Assembly: GCF_030013905.1 (NCBI RefSeq)
Contig: NZ_CP124862.1
Coordinates: forward strand, 5,335,051-5,399,050
Source: Petroclostridium sp. X23
Lineage (GTDB): Bacteria > Bacillota > Clostridia > SK-Y3
Direction: 5' to 3'
Length of the DNA: 64,000 nt
Within the stretch, counting starts at the first letter, position 1, and the number at the start of each line of letters is the position of its first letter. The translations under genes were made by a program, and so were the position numbers. Below, one piece after another: positions 40,054-48,990 of the stretch. The notes beneath the pieces are model-generated. The model was not told the DNA's origin, did no database searches, and saw nothing but the letters and a program-made list of their open reading frames with translations.

Positions 40054-41055
40054 ATGGAACAATTATCTGTTGGAGGATATAAAATAAATGGAAAAGTTAA
40101 AAACTTTAAAACTTGTTTGATGCAGTATAAAGCGTACTTTCCATCTATTATAGCAAGTATTGTTCTGATCATCGTGGGGCAGATATTAAGTCCGGGATTT
40201 GCATCCATTAATAATATTGGGAATATTCTTACTATGGCCAGTATACTTGCGATTGCAACCATTGGTCAGTCAATCGTAATTATATCTGGAGGAGATGGGA
40301 TTGATTTATCGGTTGGAGCGATAATGACAATGGGTGCTTTAATAGGCCCCATGGTAACGCGAGGTGAAGTATCCCGACTACCGCTTGCATTATTCGTGTT
40401 AATAATTCTAGGAGCTTTTGTGGGATTAGTTAATGGCGTTGTAATCCAAAAGCTAAAAATACCGGCATTGGTAACAACATTAATTATGGCAAGTGTCGTA
40501 GATGGCTTTACATTGGGCTTTACTCACGGACAACCTTCGGTTACAATTCCCACATTGCTGTTAGCTGTTGGAAAACCGCTTCTAGGTCCCATTCGTACGT
40601 TATTGGTTATAGCGGTTATTTTAATAATCATTATGGAGCTAGTTCTTAGAAAGTCTGTATATGGGAGATCACTGTATTTAACCGGTTGTAATAGAAGAGC
40701 ATCGCAGTTATGTGGTCTTCATGTAAATAGTATCGTAATAACGACATATATGGCAGCAGGAATCATAAGCATATTAGCCGGATTGCTTCTGGTAGGTTAT
40801 ACAGGAAGCGGTCAGCTTAAAATGGGCAGTGATTACACATTATTATCCATTGCAGCTGTAGTTATTGGGGGAACTAAACTAACCGGGGGAAAAGGTACGC
40901 TGGTTGGAGGTGCTTTAGGTGCGATTGTATTGATATTACTGACCAGTATATTGGTAGCAATCGGCATGCCTGCGGGAGTGCGCTCATTTATTCAAGGAAT
41001 GACTTTATTAATTATTCTTATTTCCAATAGTAGAGCTCCGAAATTACGTCAATAA
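40054..41055 (+). CDS. Sugar ABC transporter permease 2
   Basis: This second RbsC-family permease, 333 aa, shows GGDGIDLSVGAIMTMGA and GGTKLTGGKGT, the ATPase-contact loop. Two different permeases point to a heterodimeric channel, as in several CUT2 systems such as LsrCD and YtfT/YjfF. It is the last gene of the transporter operon and is followed by a terminator. Confidence 0.93.
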   Translation: MEQLSVGGYKINGKVKNFKTCLMQYKAYFPSIIASIVLIIVGQILSPGFASINNIGNILTMASILAIATIGQSIVIISGGDGIDLSVGAIMTMGALIGPMVTRGEVSRLPLALFVLIILGAFVGLVNGVVIQKLKIPALVTTLIMASVVDGFTLGFTHGQPSVTIPTLLLAVGKPLLGPIRTLLVIAVILIIIMELVLRKSVYGRSLYLTGCNRRASQLCGLHVNSIVITTYMAAGIISILAGLLLVGYTGSGQLKMGSDYTLLSIAAVVIGGTKLTGGKGTLVGGALGAIVLILLTSILVAIGMPAGVRSFIQGMTLLIILISNSRAPKLRQ

Positions 41056-41078
41056 GATTTAGGGAAATATAGAGGTAT

Positions 41079-41115
41079 TAAAGTACCATAGAGTTTATTC
41101 TATGGTACTTTCTTC
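41079..41115 (+). terminator. Terminator of ABC operon, AAGTACCATAGA hairpin copy 1
   Basis: AAGTACCATAGA pairs perfectly with TCTATGGTACTT around a 6-base loop, followed by TCTTC. Nearly the same stem recurs at 52071-52106. Confidence 0.8.
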
Positions 41116-41193
41116 AAATATAATGCCACTCCCCATAGTATTTAAAAGCTAGCGTGAAGTGCTTATTAAAGAATGACATAGTGCAAGGTATCC

Positions 41194-42204
41194 TTAATAA
41201 AGTGACTTTGTGGTTTCCCGAACGATCAGTTCGGGCGTTAAAATAATCTTTCTATGACTATACTGTTCATTATTAATTTGTTTTAACAAGAGTTCGGGTA
41301 CTATCTCACCCATTTGATAAAAAGGCTGCCTGACGGTAGTGAGGTTAATACTGGTTATAGATGATATAGGAATATCATCGTATCCGATGATGCTTAAGTG
41401 TTCAGGGATGCTCATACCTGCTTTTTGATATGCTTCCATAATTCCGATAGCCATTAAATCATTTCCGGCGACTACAGCAGTTGGCAGATCTTTATCTTTT
41501 TCTAGCAAGGTGCACCCATATTTATATCCCGTTTCCATCTTGAGGTCCCCATAGGCTACCAAATCTTCACAATATTCCAAGCCAAAGGTTTCTAATGCGC
41601 TTTTATATCCATTAAATCTTTCTAAGCTGGATGTAGAATTAATAGGACCGGTTAGAATGGCTATTTTTGTATGTCCCAATTCTATTAAATGTTTGGTGGC
41701 TATATAGCCTCCTTGAAAGTTATCAGTAATTACGACATCACCTTCAAATGACTTGATATATCTGTTCAGAAGTATAACTGGACAGGTCAGAGATTTTATG
41801 GCGGCATTGATGCGGTCATTTTCAAGAGCTGATGTCAAAACAACACCTGCAAAACCATATTGTTTTGCAGCTTCAAGATATAACTCTTCTTTCTCTATCA
41901 TATATTCGCTATCGCAAAGAACAACCATATATCCGTTTTGATTTAAAATGTTCTCAATGACCCAAGTCATTTCAGAGTAAAACGGATTACGGATATCTCC
42001 GATGATGAGTGCAATAACATCTATTTTTCCAAGTACTAAGCCTCTAGCTAGAGAATTGGGATGATAGTTATAAGTGTCTATTATTTTCTGTATTTTTTCC
42101 CTAGTGATTGGATTTACATTAGGGTTATTTGTCAGTACTCTTGACACGGTTGACCTTGATACCCCAGCTAATTTAGCAATATCGTTAATAGTATTTTTTT
42201 TCAT
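41194..42204 (-). CDS. LacI-family transcriptional regulator 2
   Basis: The 336-aa repressor has the helix-turn-helix INDIAKLAGVSRSTVSRVL at the N-terminus, a hinge LARGL near residue 55 and a ligand domain. It is transcribed away from the acyl-CoA synthetase operon, 563 bp apart, with a 22-bp near-perfect operator between them. I infer that it represses that operon, with the ligand being the imported acid or its CoA ester. AAAAGGAG precedes its ATG. Confidence 0.93.
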   Translation of the reverse strand: MKKNTINDIAKLAGVSRSTVSRVLTNNPNVNPITREKIQKIIDTYNYHPNSLARGLVLGKIDVIALIIGDIRNPFYSEMTWVIENILNQNGYMVVLCDSEYMIEKEELYLEAAKQYGFAGVVLTSALENDRINAAIKSLTCPVILLNRYIKSFEGDVVITDNFQGGYIATKHLIELGHTKIAILTGPINSTSSLERFNGYKSALETFGLEYCEDLVAYGDLKMETGYKYGCTLLEKDKDLPTAVVAGNDLMAIGIMEAYQKAGMSIPEHLSIIGYDDIPISSITSINLTTVRQPFYQMGEIVPELLLKQINNEQYSHRKIILTPELIVRETTKSLY

Positions 42205-42767
42205 TAAGATACTCCTTTTTGTAAATATAGTTTATGTTTAGAACTATCTGCAGAAAAAAGGTTTTTTATTATTGGAATTAAAACTACCTATAAATACAAA
42301 TGAATCAAAGTTTGGAATCGATCTCGTATTCAGATAACCTTTTATAAAATAATATCATAAAATATAGAAAAAGTTCAACAGTCCATTGTAAATAATTGTG
42401 CATTTATAGAGATGTGGATGAAAAAAAATATATGACGAAGTTTTCTAAAGAATAAAAGAGAAATTGGGAGCGATACCATTAAGATCTATTATAATGGCAA
42501 ATTTTAATATTTGCATTAATAGTGGTCAGAAGTGTATAATTTGATATATAAAAACAACACCGTTTTGTATATTTTTTATAGTTTTCAAAAGGTATAATTC
42601 AACATATTGGGATCGATTCCAATATATTTATTAGGGTTGTATGTCTCTTATAACAATCAATAATTCATTGGCTATTATTTAAATATCTGAGGTAGTATTA
42701 TTTTTTAAAAACAGTTTCAGATGTTTAAAGTGATTAAATTTCTTTTAGTAGAAAGAGGGATAACTTG
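42205..42767. other. 563-bp divergent regulatory region
   Basis: No gene is seen. From about 42312 the sequence is shared with 33651-34183. It contains the best operator (42604-42625) and weaker relatives at 42312 and 42464. The operator lies about 145 bp before the acyl-CoA synthetase start. Confidence 0.7.
42604..42625. promoter_or_regulatory. LacI-type operator of the acyl-CoA/TRAP operon
   Basis: The 22-bp palindrome has the core TTGGGATCGATTCCAA flanked by ATA and TAT. Only one pair is mismatched. The central CG and the adjacent divergent LacI gene mark it as the probable binding site. Confidence 0.75.
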
Positions 42768-44405
42768 ATGAATCCAGCAGATAACAGTATTTGGCTTTCT
42801 GAAGCTGTGAAGGGAATGAAGAAAGAAGTTTATAGCAATAAAGAATATGATATTTTTGAAGAACAGCCGGAGAATTTATATATAAGTCTTTGCAATACAG
42901 CAGCTCTTTTTCCGGAAAAGCCAGCTCTTGTGGAGCAGGAGAGACAGGTAACTTTCAAACAATGCAAAGAAATAGTAGACAGGACCGCTTCAAATCTTTA
43001 TTCTACATATGGTGTAAGAAAAGGAGACAGAGTGGCGCTACTAATGGTGAATAGTATTGATTTTTGTATATGTTTTTATGCTTTAGCAAAATTGGGATCG
43101 ATCTCAGTACCGTTGAATACAAAATCTAAAAGTGAGGAACTGCTTCACCCCTTGGAGCATTCAGGAGCTAAACTTTTAGTTCTGGATAGGCAATGGTGGA
43201 AAAACGTAGAAGATATCATACATCTAACACGTATAGAACATTGTATAGTATCGGGGAGCGAGTGCTGCCATGATATAGAGGCAAACGCATTGGGGGCACT
43301 CTATAAAGAAAAATCGTTAGATATCTTAAATGGTTATGATTTACCAAAAGTACATGATCATGCTGTAATTATGTATACATCCGGTACGACCGGAGCACCA
43401 AAAGGAGTTCTACTTTCTCATTTTAATATTTTGCATGGTATCATTAGTTATAAAAGAATCTTTGGTTTAACGGATGCTGACAGCACAGTTATCGCAATTC
43501 CTATATTTCATATAACAGGTTTGGCAGCACTTATGGGATTATTTGTTCATATAGGAGGTACGATATACCTTCAACCGTATTTTAATGCTGAAAAAGTTCT
43601 CCAATGTGTTGAGAAACATAATATCACTTTTTTGCATGGATCGCCGACGGTGTTTATACTTCTACTTCAAGAGTCAGAACATTTTGGTGAATTAAGAAGT
43701 TTAAAAAAGGCAGCGTGTGGGAGTGCAAATATGCCTCCGGAAGTTTTGATCAAAATTAAGAAATGGTTACCCAGTATGGATTTCCATACTGTTTACGGAC
43801 TTACAGAAACAAGTTCCCCTGCTACAATATTTCCGGTAGATGTATACGGCGGCGGTAAGATTGGCTCATCTGGATTACCCATTCCGGGGTTAAGTATAAA
43901 AACTGTTGATGAGCAAGGAAATATGCTTCCTCCTAATAAAGTCGGTGAGCTTTTAGTAAAAGGGACAGTCGTGTTGGAAAAGTATTGGAATAATCTCGAA
44001 GTTACCGACAGCAGTATAAAGGATGGATGGTTTAAGACAGGTGACTTAGCCAGAATTGATGATGATGGATATCTCTATATAGTAGACAGGAAAAAAGATA
44101 TGATTAACCGAGGGGGTGAGAAGATCTATTCTCTTGAAGTTGAGAATGTCTTATATAGGCATCCTGCCGTTAAAGAGGTAGCGGTAATAGGAATCCCGGA
44201 TGCTCTATATGGAGAAATTGTAAAAGCGGTTACCGCTTTAAATGAACAATATACACTAACGGAACAAGAGATTAAAAAGTGGGCAAGTGAACACATGGCA
44301 AAATATAAAGTTCCAGAATATGTAGAGTTTGTTGATAGCTTACCACACACAGCCAGTGGAAAAATAAGCAAGAGAATGGTTAGAGAGCTATATGGTTCCG
44401 CATAA
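42768..44405 (+). CDS. Acyl-CoA synthetase (AMP-forming)
   Basis: This 545-aa ligase of the ANL superfamily activates a carboxylic acid via an acyl-adenylate. Motifs seen: YTSGTTGAPKGVLLSH (phosphate loop), TVYGLTETSS, FKTGDLARIDDDGYL, DRKKDMINRGGEKI hinge and the catalytic Lys in ASGKISKRMV. ATG 42768 is preferred over the adjacent TTG 42765. It is the first gene of an operon with CoA-transferase, dehydrogenases, thiolase and a TRAP transporter, which suggests an imported short-chain acid as substrate. Confidence 0.93.
   Translation: MNPADNSIWLSEAVKGMKKEVYSNKEYDIFEEQPENLYISLCNTAALFPEKPALVEQERQVTFKQCKEIVDRTASNLYSTYGVRKGDRVALLMVNSIDFCICFYALAKLGSISVPLNTKSKSEELLHPLEHSGAKLLVLDRQWWKNVEDIIHLTRIEHCIVSGSECCHDIEANALGALYKEKSLDILNGYDLPKVHDHAVIMYTSGTTGAPKGVLLSHFNILHGIISYKRIFGLTDADSTVIAIPIFHITGLAALMGLFVHIGGTIYLQPYFNAEKVLQCVEKHNITFLHGSPTVFILLLQESEHFGELRSLKKAACGSANMPPEVLIKIKKWLPSMDFHTVYGLTETSSPATIFPVDVYGGGKIGSSGLPIPGLSIKTVDEQGNMLPPNKVGELLVKGTVVLEKYWNNLEVTDSSIKDGWFKTGDLARIDDDGYLYIVDRKKDMINRGGEKIYSLEVENVLYRHPAVKEVAVIGIPDALYGEIVKAVTALNEQYTLTEQEIKKWASEHMAKYKVPEYVEFVDSLPHTASGKISKRMVRELYGSA
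43092..43107. promoter_or_regulatory. Operator-like sequence inside acyl-CoA synthetase gene
   Basis: TTGGGATCGATCTCAG lies in codons for LGSIS. It resembles the operator consensus but may be chance; the same sequence is present in the pseudogene copy. Confidence 0.3.
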
Positions 44406-44427
44406 TGTAATGGAACTATTATTAAAA

Positions 44428-44443
44428 TTGGGATCGGTACCAA
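44428..44443. promoter_or_regulatory. Operator-like palindrome before CoA-transferase gene
   Basis: TTGGGATCGGTACCAA lies in the 123-bp gap between the first two operon genes. It keeps six of eight palindromic pairs. It may be a secondary repressor site. Confidence 0.45.
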
Positions 44444-44528
44444 AAAACATCTTATAATTTTATTGGGATTTTAGAACTTATTTAATATTTTGTATTTCTT
44501 AAAGTTTTTTAAATATCGAGGTGAAAGA

Positions 44529-46106
44529 ATGAAAGCAAATTTTATTAGTGATAAAGAAGCAGCTGCAATGATAAAAAATGGTGATACGATTGCAACCATA
44601 GGAATGACATTAATAGGTGCGTCGGAATCGATATTAAAAGCAATAGAAAACAGCTTTTTAGAAACCGGAAAACCGAATAATTTAACATTGGTTCATTCTG
44701 CCGGGCAGAGCGATAGAAAATTTGGTATTCAACATTTTGCACATGAAGGACTTGTAAAAAGGATTATTGGTTCACACTGGGGCCTTCAGCCAAGATGGAT
44801 GGAAATGATATCCGGCAGCAAGGTAGAGGCTTACTGCTTGCCCCAGGGACAAATAGCGCAACTGTATCGTTCGATGGCTTGCGGACTTCCGGGGAAACTG
44901 TCCAAAGTCGGACTGGGGACATTCATTGATCCAAGAGTAGAAGGAGGAAAAATGAATGCAAGAACAAAAGAGCTTCCTGACATCGTAGATGTAGTCGAAC
45001 TAAAAGGAGAAGAGTATTTACATTATAATGCGATCCCTCTTGATGTAGTGATCATCCGGGGAACCACTGCCGATGAAATGGGCAATATTACAACTGAAGA
45101 AGAAGCGATGAAACTTGAAATGCTGCCTGCGGTTTTAGCGGCAAAACGTTTTGGCGGAAAAGTCATTGCACAAGTCAAAAGGGTGGCGCAAACCGGGACA
45201 CTTCATCCCAAGCAGGTAATCGTACCGGGAGTCTTTGTAGATGCAGTAGTAGTTTGTGAAAACCCAATGGAAGATCATAAACAAACATCCTCATGGTTCT
45301 TTGACCCTGCTTACTGTGGAGATATTAGAGTACCAATGAGCAGCATCAAGCCTCTTCCGCTCAATATTAGAAAAGTAATCGGCAGAAGATCTATGATGGA
45401 GCTTGAAAAAAATGCGATTATTAATCTTGGTACGGGGATCCCCAATGATGTGATAGGGTCTATCGCGGCGGAAGAAGAGATCACCGATGACATTATGATC
45501 ACAGTGGAATCAGGTATTTATGGAGGTGTTCAGGCCGGAGGAATAGATTTTGGAATAGGAAAAAACCTATACGCAATGATCAGCCATGACGCCCAGATGG
45601 ACTTTTATAATGGTGCCGGTGCGGACTTTACCTTTATGGGAGCCGGAGAGATGGATATAGAGGGAAATGTAAATGCCACCAAAATGGGCGATAGATGTAC
45701 AGGTGCCGGTGGATTTATAGATATCACTCAAAATGCAAAGTATGTTATTTTCTGTTCTACATTTACAGCAAAGGGATTGGAAGTGGATTTTAAGGACGGA
45801 AAACTACACATTATCAAGGAAGGTGCTGTTAAAAAGCTGGTTAAGAAAGTTAGTCAAATATCATACAATGGGTCGATTGCCAGAAAAAAAGGACAAAAGA
45901 TGATTTTTGTAACCGAAAGAGCCGTATTTGAATTAAGAAAGGAAGGCCCCGTGTTGATTGAAATTGCACCTGGTATAGATTTACAAAAAGATGTGCTCAG
46001 CTTGATGGAATTTACGCCTGTTATTGATAGAAACCTAAAAGTGATGGATGCAAGGATTTTTGAAGAAGGTCAGTTTGGTTTAAAAGAAATAATCAATAAA
46101 AAATAA
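44529..46106 (+). CDS. Acyl-CoA:acid CoA-transferase (family I, YdiF/Pct-like)
   Basis: The 525-aa enzyme fuses the alpha and beta halves of family I CoA-transferases. It moves CoA between short-chain acids, such as acetate and a hydroxy or keto acid. The catalytic Glu is probably in TVESGIYGGV near residue 333, preceded by NLGTGIPNDVIG. The beta-half ends with RDLK-like VIDRNLKVMDARIF. ATG 44529 follows GAGGTGAAAG. Having both a ligase and a transferase in one operon gives two ways to activate the same acid. Confidence 0.9.
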   Translation: MKANFISDKEAAAMIKNGDTIATIGMTLIGASESILKAIENSFLETGKPNNLTLVHSAGQSDRKFGIQHFAHEGLVKRIIGSHWGLQPRWMEMISGSKVEAYCLPQGQIAQLYRSMACGLPGKLSKVGLGTFIDPRVEGGKMNARTKELPDIVDVVELKGEEYLHYNAIPLDVVIIRGTTADEMGNITTEEEAMKLEMLPAVLAAKRFGGKVIAQVKRVAQTGTLHPKQVIVPGVFVDAVVVCENPMEDHKQTSSWFFDPAYCGDIRVPMSSIKPLPLNIRKVIGRRSMMELEKNAIINLGTGIPNDVIGSIAAEEEITDDIMITVESGIYGGVQAGGIDFGIGKNLYAMISHDAQMDFYNGAGADFTFMGAGEMDIEGNVNATKMGDRCTGAGGFIDITQNAKYVIFCSTFTAKGLEVDFKDGKLHIIKEGAVKKLVKKVSQISYNGSIARKKGQKMIFVTERAVFELRKEGPVLIEIAPGIDLQKDVLSLMEFTPVIDRNLKVMDARIFEEGQFGLKEIINKK

Positions 46107-46127
46107 AAGTGAAAGAAGGGGTTTTGA

Positions 46128-46865
46128 ATGAGGTTAAAAGATAAGGTAGCTGTTGTTACCGGAGCAGGACGGGGTTTAGGGAAAGGCATTGCGTTGAAAT
46201 TGGCTCAAGAAGGGGCAAAAGTGGTAGTAAGCGATATTGATATCAATAATGCCAGTGAAACATGCAAGGAAATACAGCAAAGCGGTGGGCAAGCAATAGC
46301 AGTTCAGACCAATATCGCAAAAAGAGAAGATGTGGAGCAAATGTTTAAAGAAGCATCAGAAAAGCTTGGTGAAGTGGATATATTGGTAAACAATGCCGGT
46401 ATCAATAGAGACGGTATGCTGCATAAGATGTCTGATGAACAATGGGATCAGGTAATAGCGGTAAACCTAACAGGCACATACTACTGCACACAGACTGCGG
46501 CGAAAGTAATGAGGGAAAGGCAATACGGCAGAATCATCAACATAGCATCAGCCAGTTGGCTAGGAAACATCGGGCAAGCCAACTATGCAGCATCCAAAGC
46601 AGGTGTAGTGGGTCTTACTAAAACCGCGGCAAGAGAATTGGCTTCAAAAAATGTAACCGTCAATGCAATCTGCCCGGGATTTATTGAAACCGATATGACA
46701 AGAGGAGTACCCGAAAAGGTATGGGACATCATGGTTAGTAAAATTCCTGCAGGAAGAGCTGGAAAGCCGGAGGATGTAGCAAATCTCATTGCTTTTTTAG
46801 CTTCAGATGAGGCAGCATATATTACTAGTGAAGTGATCAATGTCGGAGGTGGAATGATTCTATAA
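46128..46865 (+). CDS. SDR, 3-oxoacyl/acetoacetyl-CoA reductase-like (FabG/PhaB type)
   Basis: This 245-aa classical SDR has TGAGRGLG (cofactor), NNAGINRDG, catalytic Ser in ASASWLG, YAASK and the C-terminal VINVGGGMI. NNAGI-RDG is typical of FabG and PhaB enzymes, which handle (R)-3-hydroxyacyl groups. In this operon I infer oxidation of an (R)-3-hydroxyacyl-CoA to the 3-ketoacyl-CoA. It follows the CoA-transferase by 21 bp. Confidence 0.88.
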   Translation: MRLKDKVAVVTGAGRGLGKGIALKLAQEGAKVVVSDIDINNASETCKEIQQSGGQAIAVQTNIAKREDVEQMFKEASEKLGEVDILVNNAGINRDGMLHKMSDEQWDQVIAVNLTGTYYCTQTAAKVMRERQYGRIINIASASWLGNIGQANYAASKAGVVGLTKTAARELASKNVTVNAICPGFIETDMTRGVPEKVWDIMVSKIPAGRAGKPEDVANLIAFLASDEAAYITSEVINVGGGMIL

Positions 46866-46885
46866 ATCAGAAGGAGGAGTCACAA

Positions 46886-47734
46886 ATGGAAATTAAGAAA
46901 GTTGCTGTTATAGGGGCCGGTTTAATGGGGAGCGGCATTGCACAGACAGTGGCGCGAGCTGGAATTGAAGTTACTAATATCGATATATCCGGTGAGCAAA
47001 TAAAAAACGCCGAAAAAAAAGTAGCTGCAACTCTAGATAAATTGGTGTCAAAGGGCAAGATGTCACCTGAAGAAGTAAAAGATATGTTGGGCAAGTTAAG
47101 ATACAGTAGCAGTTATCAAGATGCCAAAGAAGCTAATTTAATTATAGAAGCGGTACCGGAGAAAATGGATTTGAAGAAGAAGGTATTTAGTGAACTAGAT
47201 AAAATAGCAGACGAGAATACAATTATTATTTCAAATACGTCAGGTCTTAGCATATCAGAAATGGCGTCAGTTACCAAAAGGCCTGGTAAAGTAATGGGGG
47301 TTCATTTCTTCTACCCAGCTCCTATTATGAAATTAGTCGAACTGATCAGAGGAATAGGAACAACTGAAGAAACATTTAATGTTGTAAAGGGATTTTCATT
47401 GAAAATAAATAAGGAACCGGTAGAAGCACCGGAATTACCGGGATTTTTGGTAAATAGAATACTTGTGCCTATGATGAATGAAGGAGCTTTTTGCGTGATG
47501 GAAGGCGCGAAAGCAGAAGATGTGGACAAAGCAATGAAATTAGGTGCAAATTTACCAATGGGTCCTTTAGAGTTAGCAGATTTTGTAGGGTTGGATGTTA
47601 TGCTTGCTACTATGGAAGGACTATATCAAGGTTTTGCTGATTCAAAGTACAGACCATGTCCACTTATTAAAACGCTGGTAAGCGCCGGCCATTTGGGAAG
47701 AAAAAGCGGAAAAGGGTTTTATAAATACAATTAA
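46886..47734 (+). CDS. hbd: 3-hydroxyacyl-CoA dehydrogenase (3-hydroxybutyryl-CoA type)
   Basis: The 282-aa NAD(P)-dependent enzyme is specific for (S)-3-hydroxyacyl-CoA. GAGLMGSGIAQ binds the cofactor, the catalytic His is in GVHFFYPAP with Glu downstream, and GFLVNRIL and GRKSGKGFYKY are the C-terminal helical-domain marks. Length and layout fit clostridial Hbd. Next to an (R)-type SDR, it suggests that both stereoisomers can be used. Confidence 0.95.
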   Translation: MEIKKVAVIGAGLMGSGIAQTVARAGIEVTNIDISGEQIKNAEKKVAATLDKLVSKGKMSPEEVKDMLGKLRYSSSYQDAKEANLIIEAVPEKMDLKKKVFSELDKIADENTIIISNTSGLSISEMASVTKRPGKVMGVHFFYPAPIMKLVELIRGIGTTEETFNVVKGFSLKINKEPVEAPELPGFLVNRILVPMMNEGAFCVMEGAKAEDVDKAMKLGANLPMGPLELADFVGLDVMLATMEGLYQGFADSKYRPCPLIKTLVSAGHLGRKSGKGFYKYN

Positions 47735-47754
47735 CAGTAAATGGGGGATACAAA

Positions 47755-48942
47755 ATGAGTAATTTAAAGGAAGTAGTGATTGTAAGTGGAGTAAGGACAG
47801 CTATAGGAGCTTTTGGGGGGAGTTTAAAAGATATACACCAAGCAGATTTAGCAGGCCTCGTAATAAAGGAAGCTGTAAAAAGAGCAGGCATAGACGGCAA
47901 ATTAGTAGATGAAGTCGTTGTAGGAAATGTAGGACAGATTGCAGAAAGCGGATTTATAGGACGTATGTGTTCTCTAAAAGCAGGACTGCCGTTAGAAACA
48001 ACAGCTTATTCTGTTAACAGGCAATGTGGTTCAGGATTGCAGGCAGTTGCTGATGCAGTTATGGCAATTCAAACAGGACATGCGGAAGTAGCCGTAGCCT
48101 GCGGTACAGAAAATATGAGCCAATTACCTTACTATGTTAAAGGTGCAAGATTTGGATATAAGATGGGACATGGACAGTTTGAAGATGGACTGTTAACTAT
48201 TCTTACCTGGCCAATGGGACCTTACCATAACGGAGTTACCGCAGAAAATGTAGCCGAAAGATTTAACATAACAAGAGAAGAACAGGATGTTTTTGCTTTA
48301 TCCAGTCAGGAGAAAACTATCAAAGCAATCGATGAAGGAAAGTTTAAAGATGAGATTCTTCCTATTGAAGTTCCTGCCGGAAAAGGACAAACTGTTGTTT
48401 TTGATACCGATGAGCATCCAAGAAGAGGCCTGTCACTTGAAAAACTCGCAAAGTTAAAGACTGTATTTAAAAAGGATGGGACCGTAACAGCAGCAAATGC
48501 TTCAGGAATCAATGATGGTGCAGCAGCAGTAGTATTGATGTCGAGAGAAAAAGCCGAGCAGCTGGGACTAAAACCGGTGTTAACTATAAAAGGATTTGCA
48601 GTAGCAGGTAATGAAGCGGAAATTATGGGATTTGCACCGGCTCTATCAACAAAGAAACTTCTAGAAAAATTAAATCTAAAAGTAGAAGATATTGACCTAA
48701 TCGAGTTAAACGAAGCTTTTGCATCTCAATCAGTAGCAGTTATAAAAGATTTAGGACTTGATGAGAGTAAAGTAAATGTCAATGGTGGTGCTATCGCAAT
48801 GGGGCACCCGGTAGGTGCAAGTGGAACGATACTACCTGTAAAACTCATGTATGAGATGAAAAGGCGGAATGCAAAATTAGGTCTGGTAACAATGTGCATA
48901 GGGGGTGGACAGGGAATATCAATGGTTTTTGAACGTAACTAA
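47755..48942 (+). CDS. Acetyl-CoA acetyltransferase (thiolase)
   Basis: The 395-aa thiolase cleaves acetoacetyl-CoA to two acetyl-CoA, or runs the reverse condensation. Nucleophile Cys91 lies in NRQCGSG; the second pair of active-site residues are His in GGAIAMGHPVGASG and Cys in TMCIGGGQG. It completes a beta-oxidation-like path in the operon. Confidence 0.95.
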   Translation: MSNLKEVVIVSGVRTAIGAFGGSLKDIHQADLAGLVIKEAVKRAGIDGKLVDEVVVGNVGQIAESGFIGRMCSLKAGLPLETTAYSVNRQCGSGLQAVADAVMAIQTGHAEVAVACGTENMSQLPYYVKGARFGYKMGHGQFEDGLLTILTWPMGPYHNGVTAENVAERFNITREEQDVFALSSQEKTIKAIDEGKFKDEILPIEVPAGKGQTVVFDTDEHPRRGLSLEKLAKLKTVFKKDGTVTAANASGINDGAAAVVLMSREKAEQLGLKPVLTIKGFAVAGNEAEIMGFAPALSTKKLLEKLNLKVEDIDLIELNEAFASQSVAVIKDLGLDESKVNVNGGAIAMGHPVGASGTILPVKLMYEMKRRNAKLGLVTMCIGGGQGISMVFERN

Positions 48943-48990
48943 GTGTAATCAGTAAACAAAATCAATTAATTACTAAGGAGGAGTTAAGAA

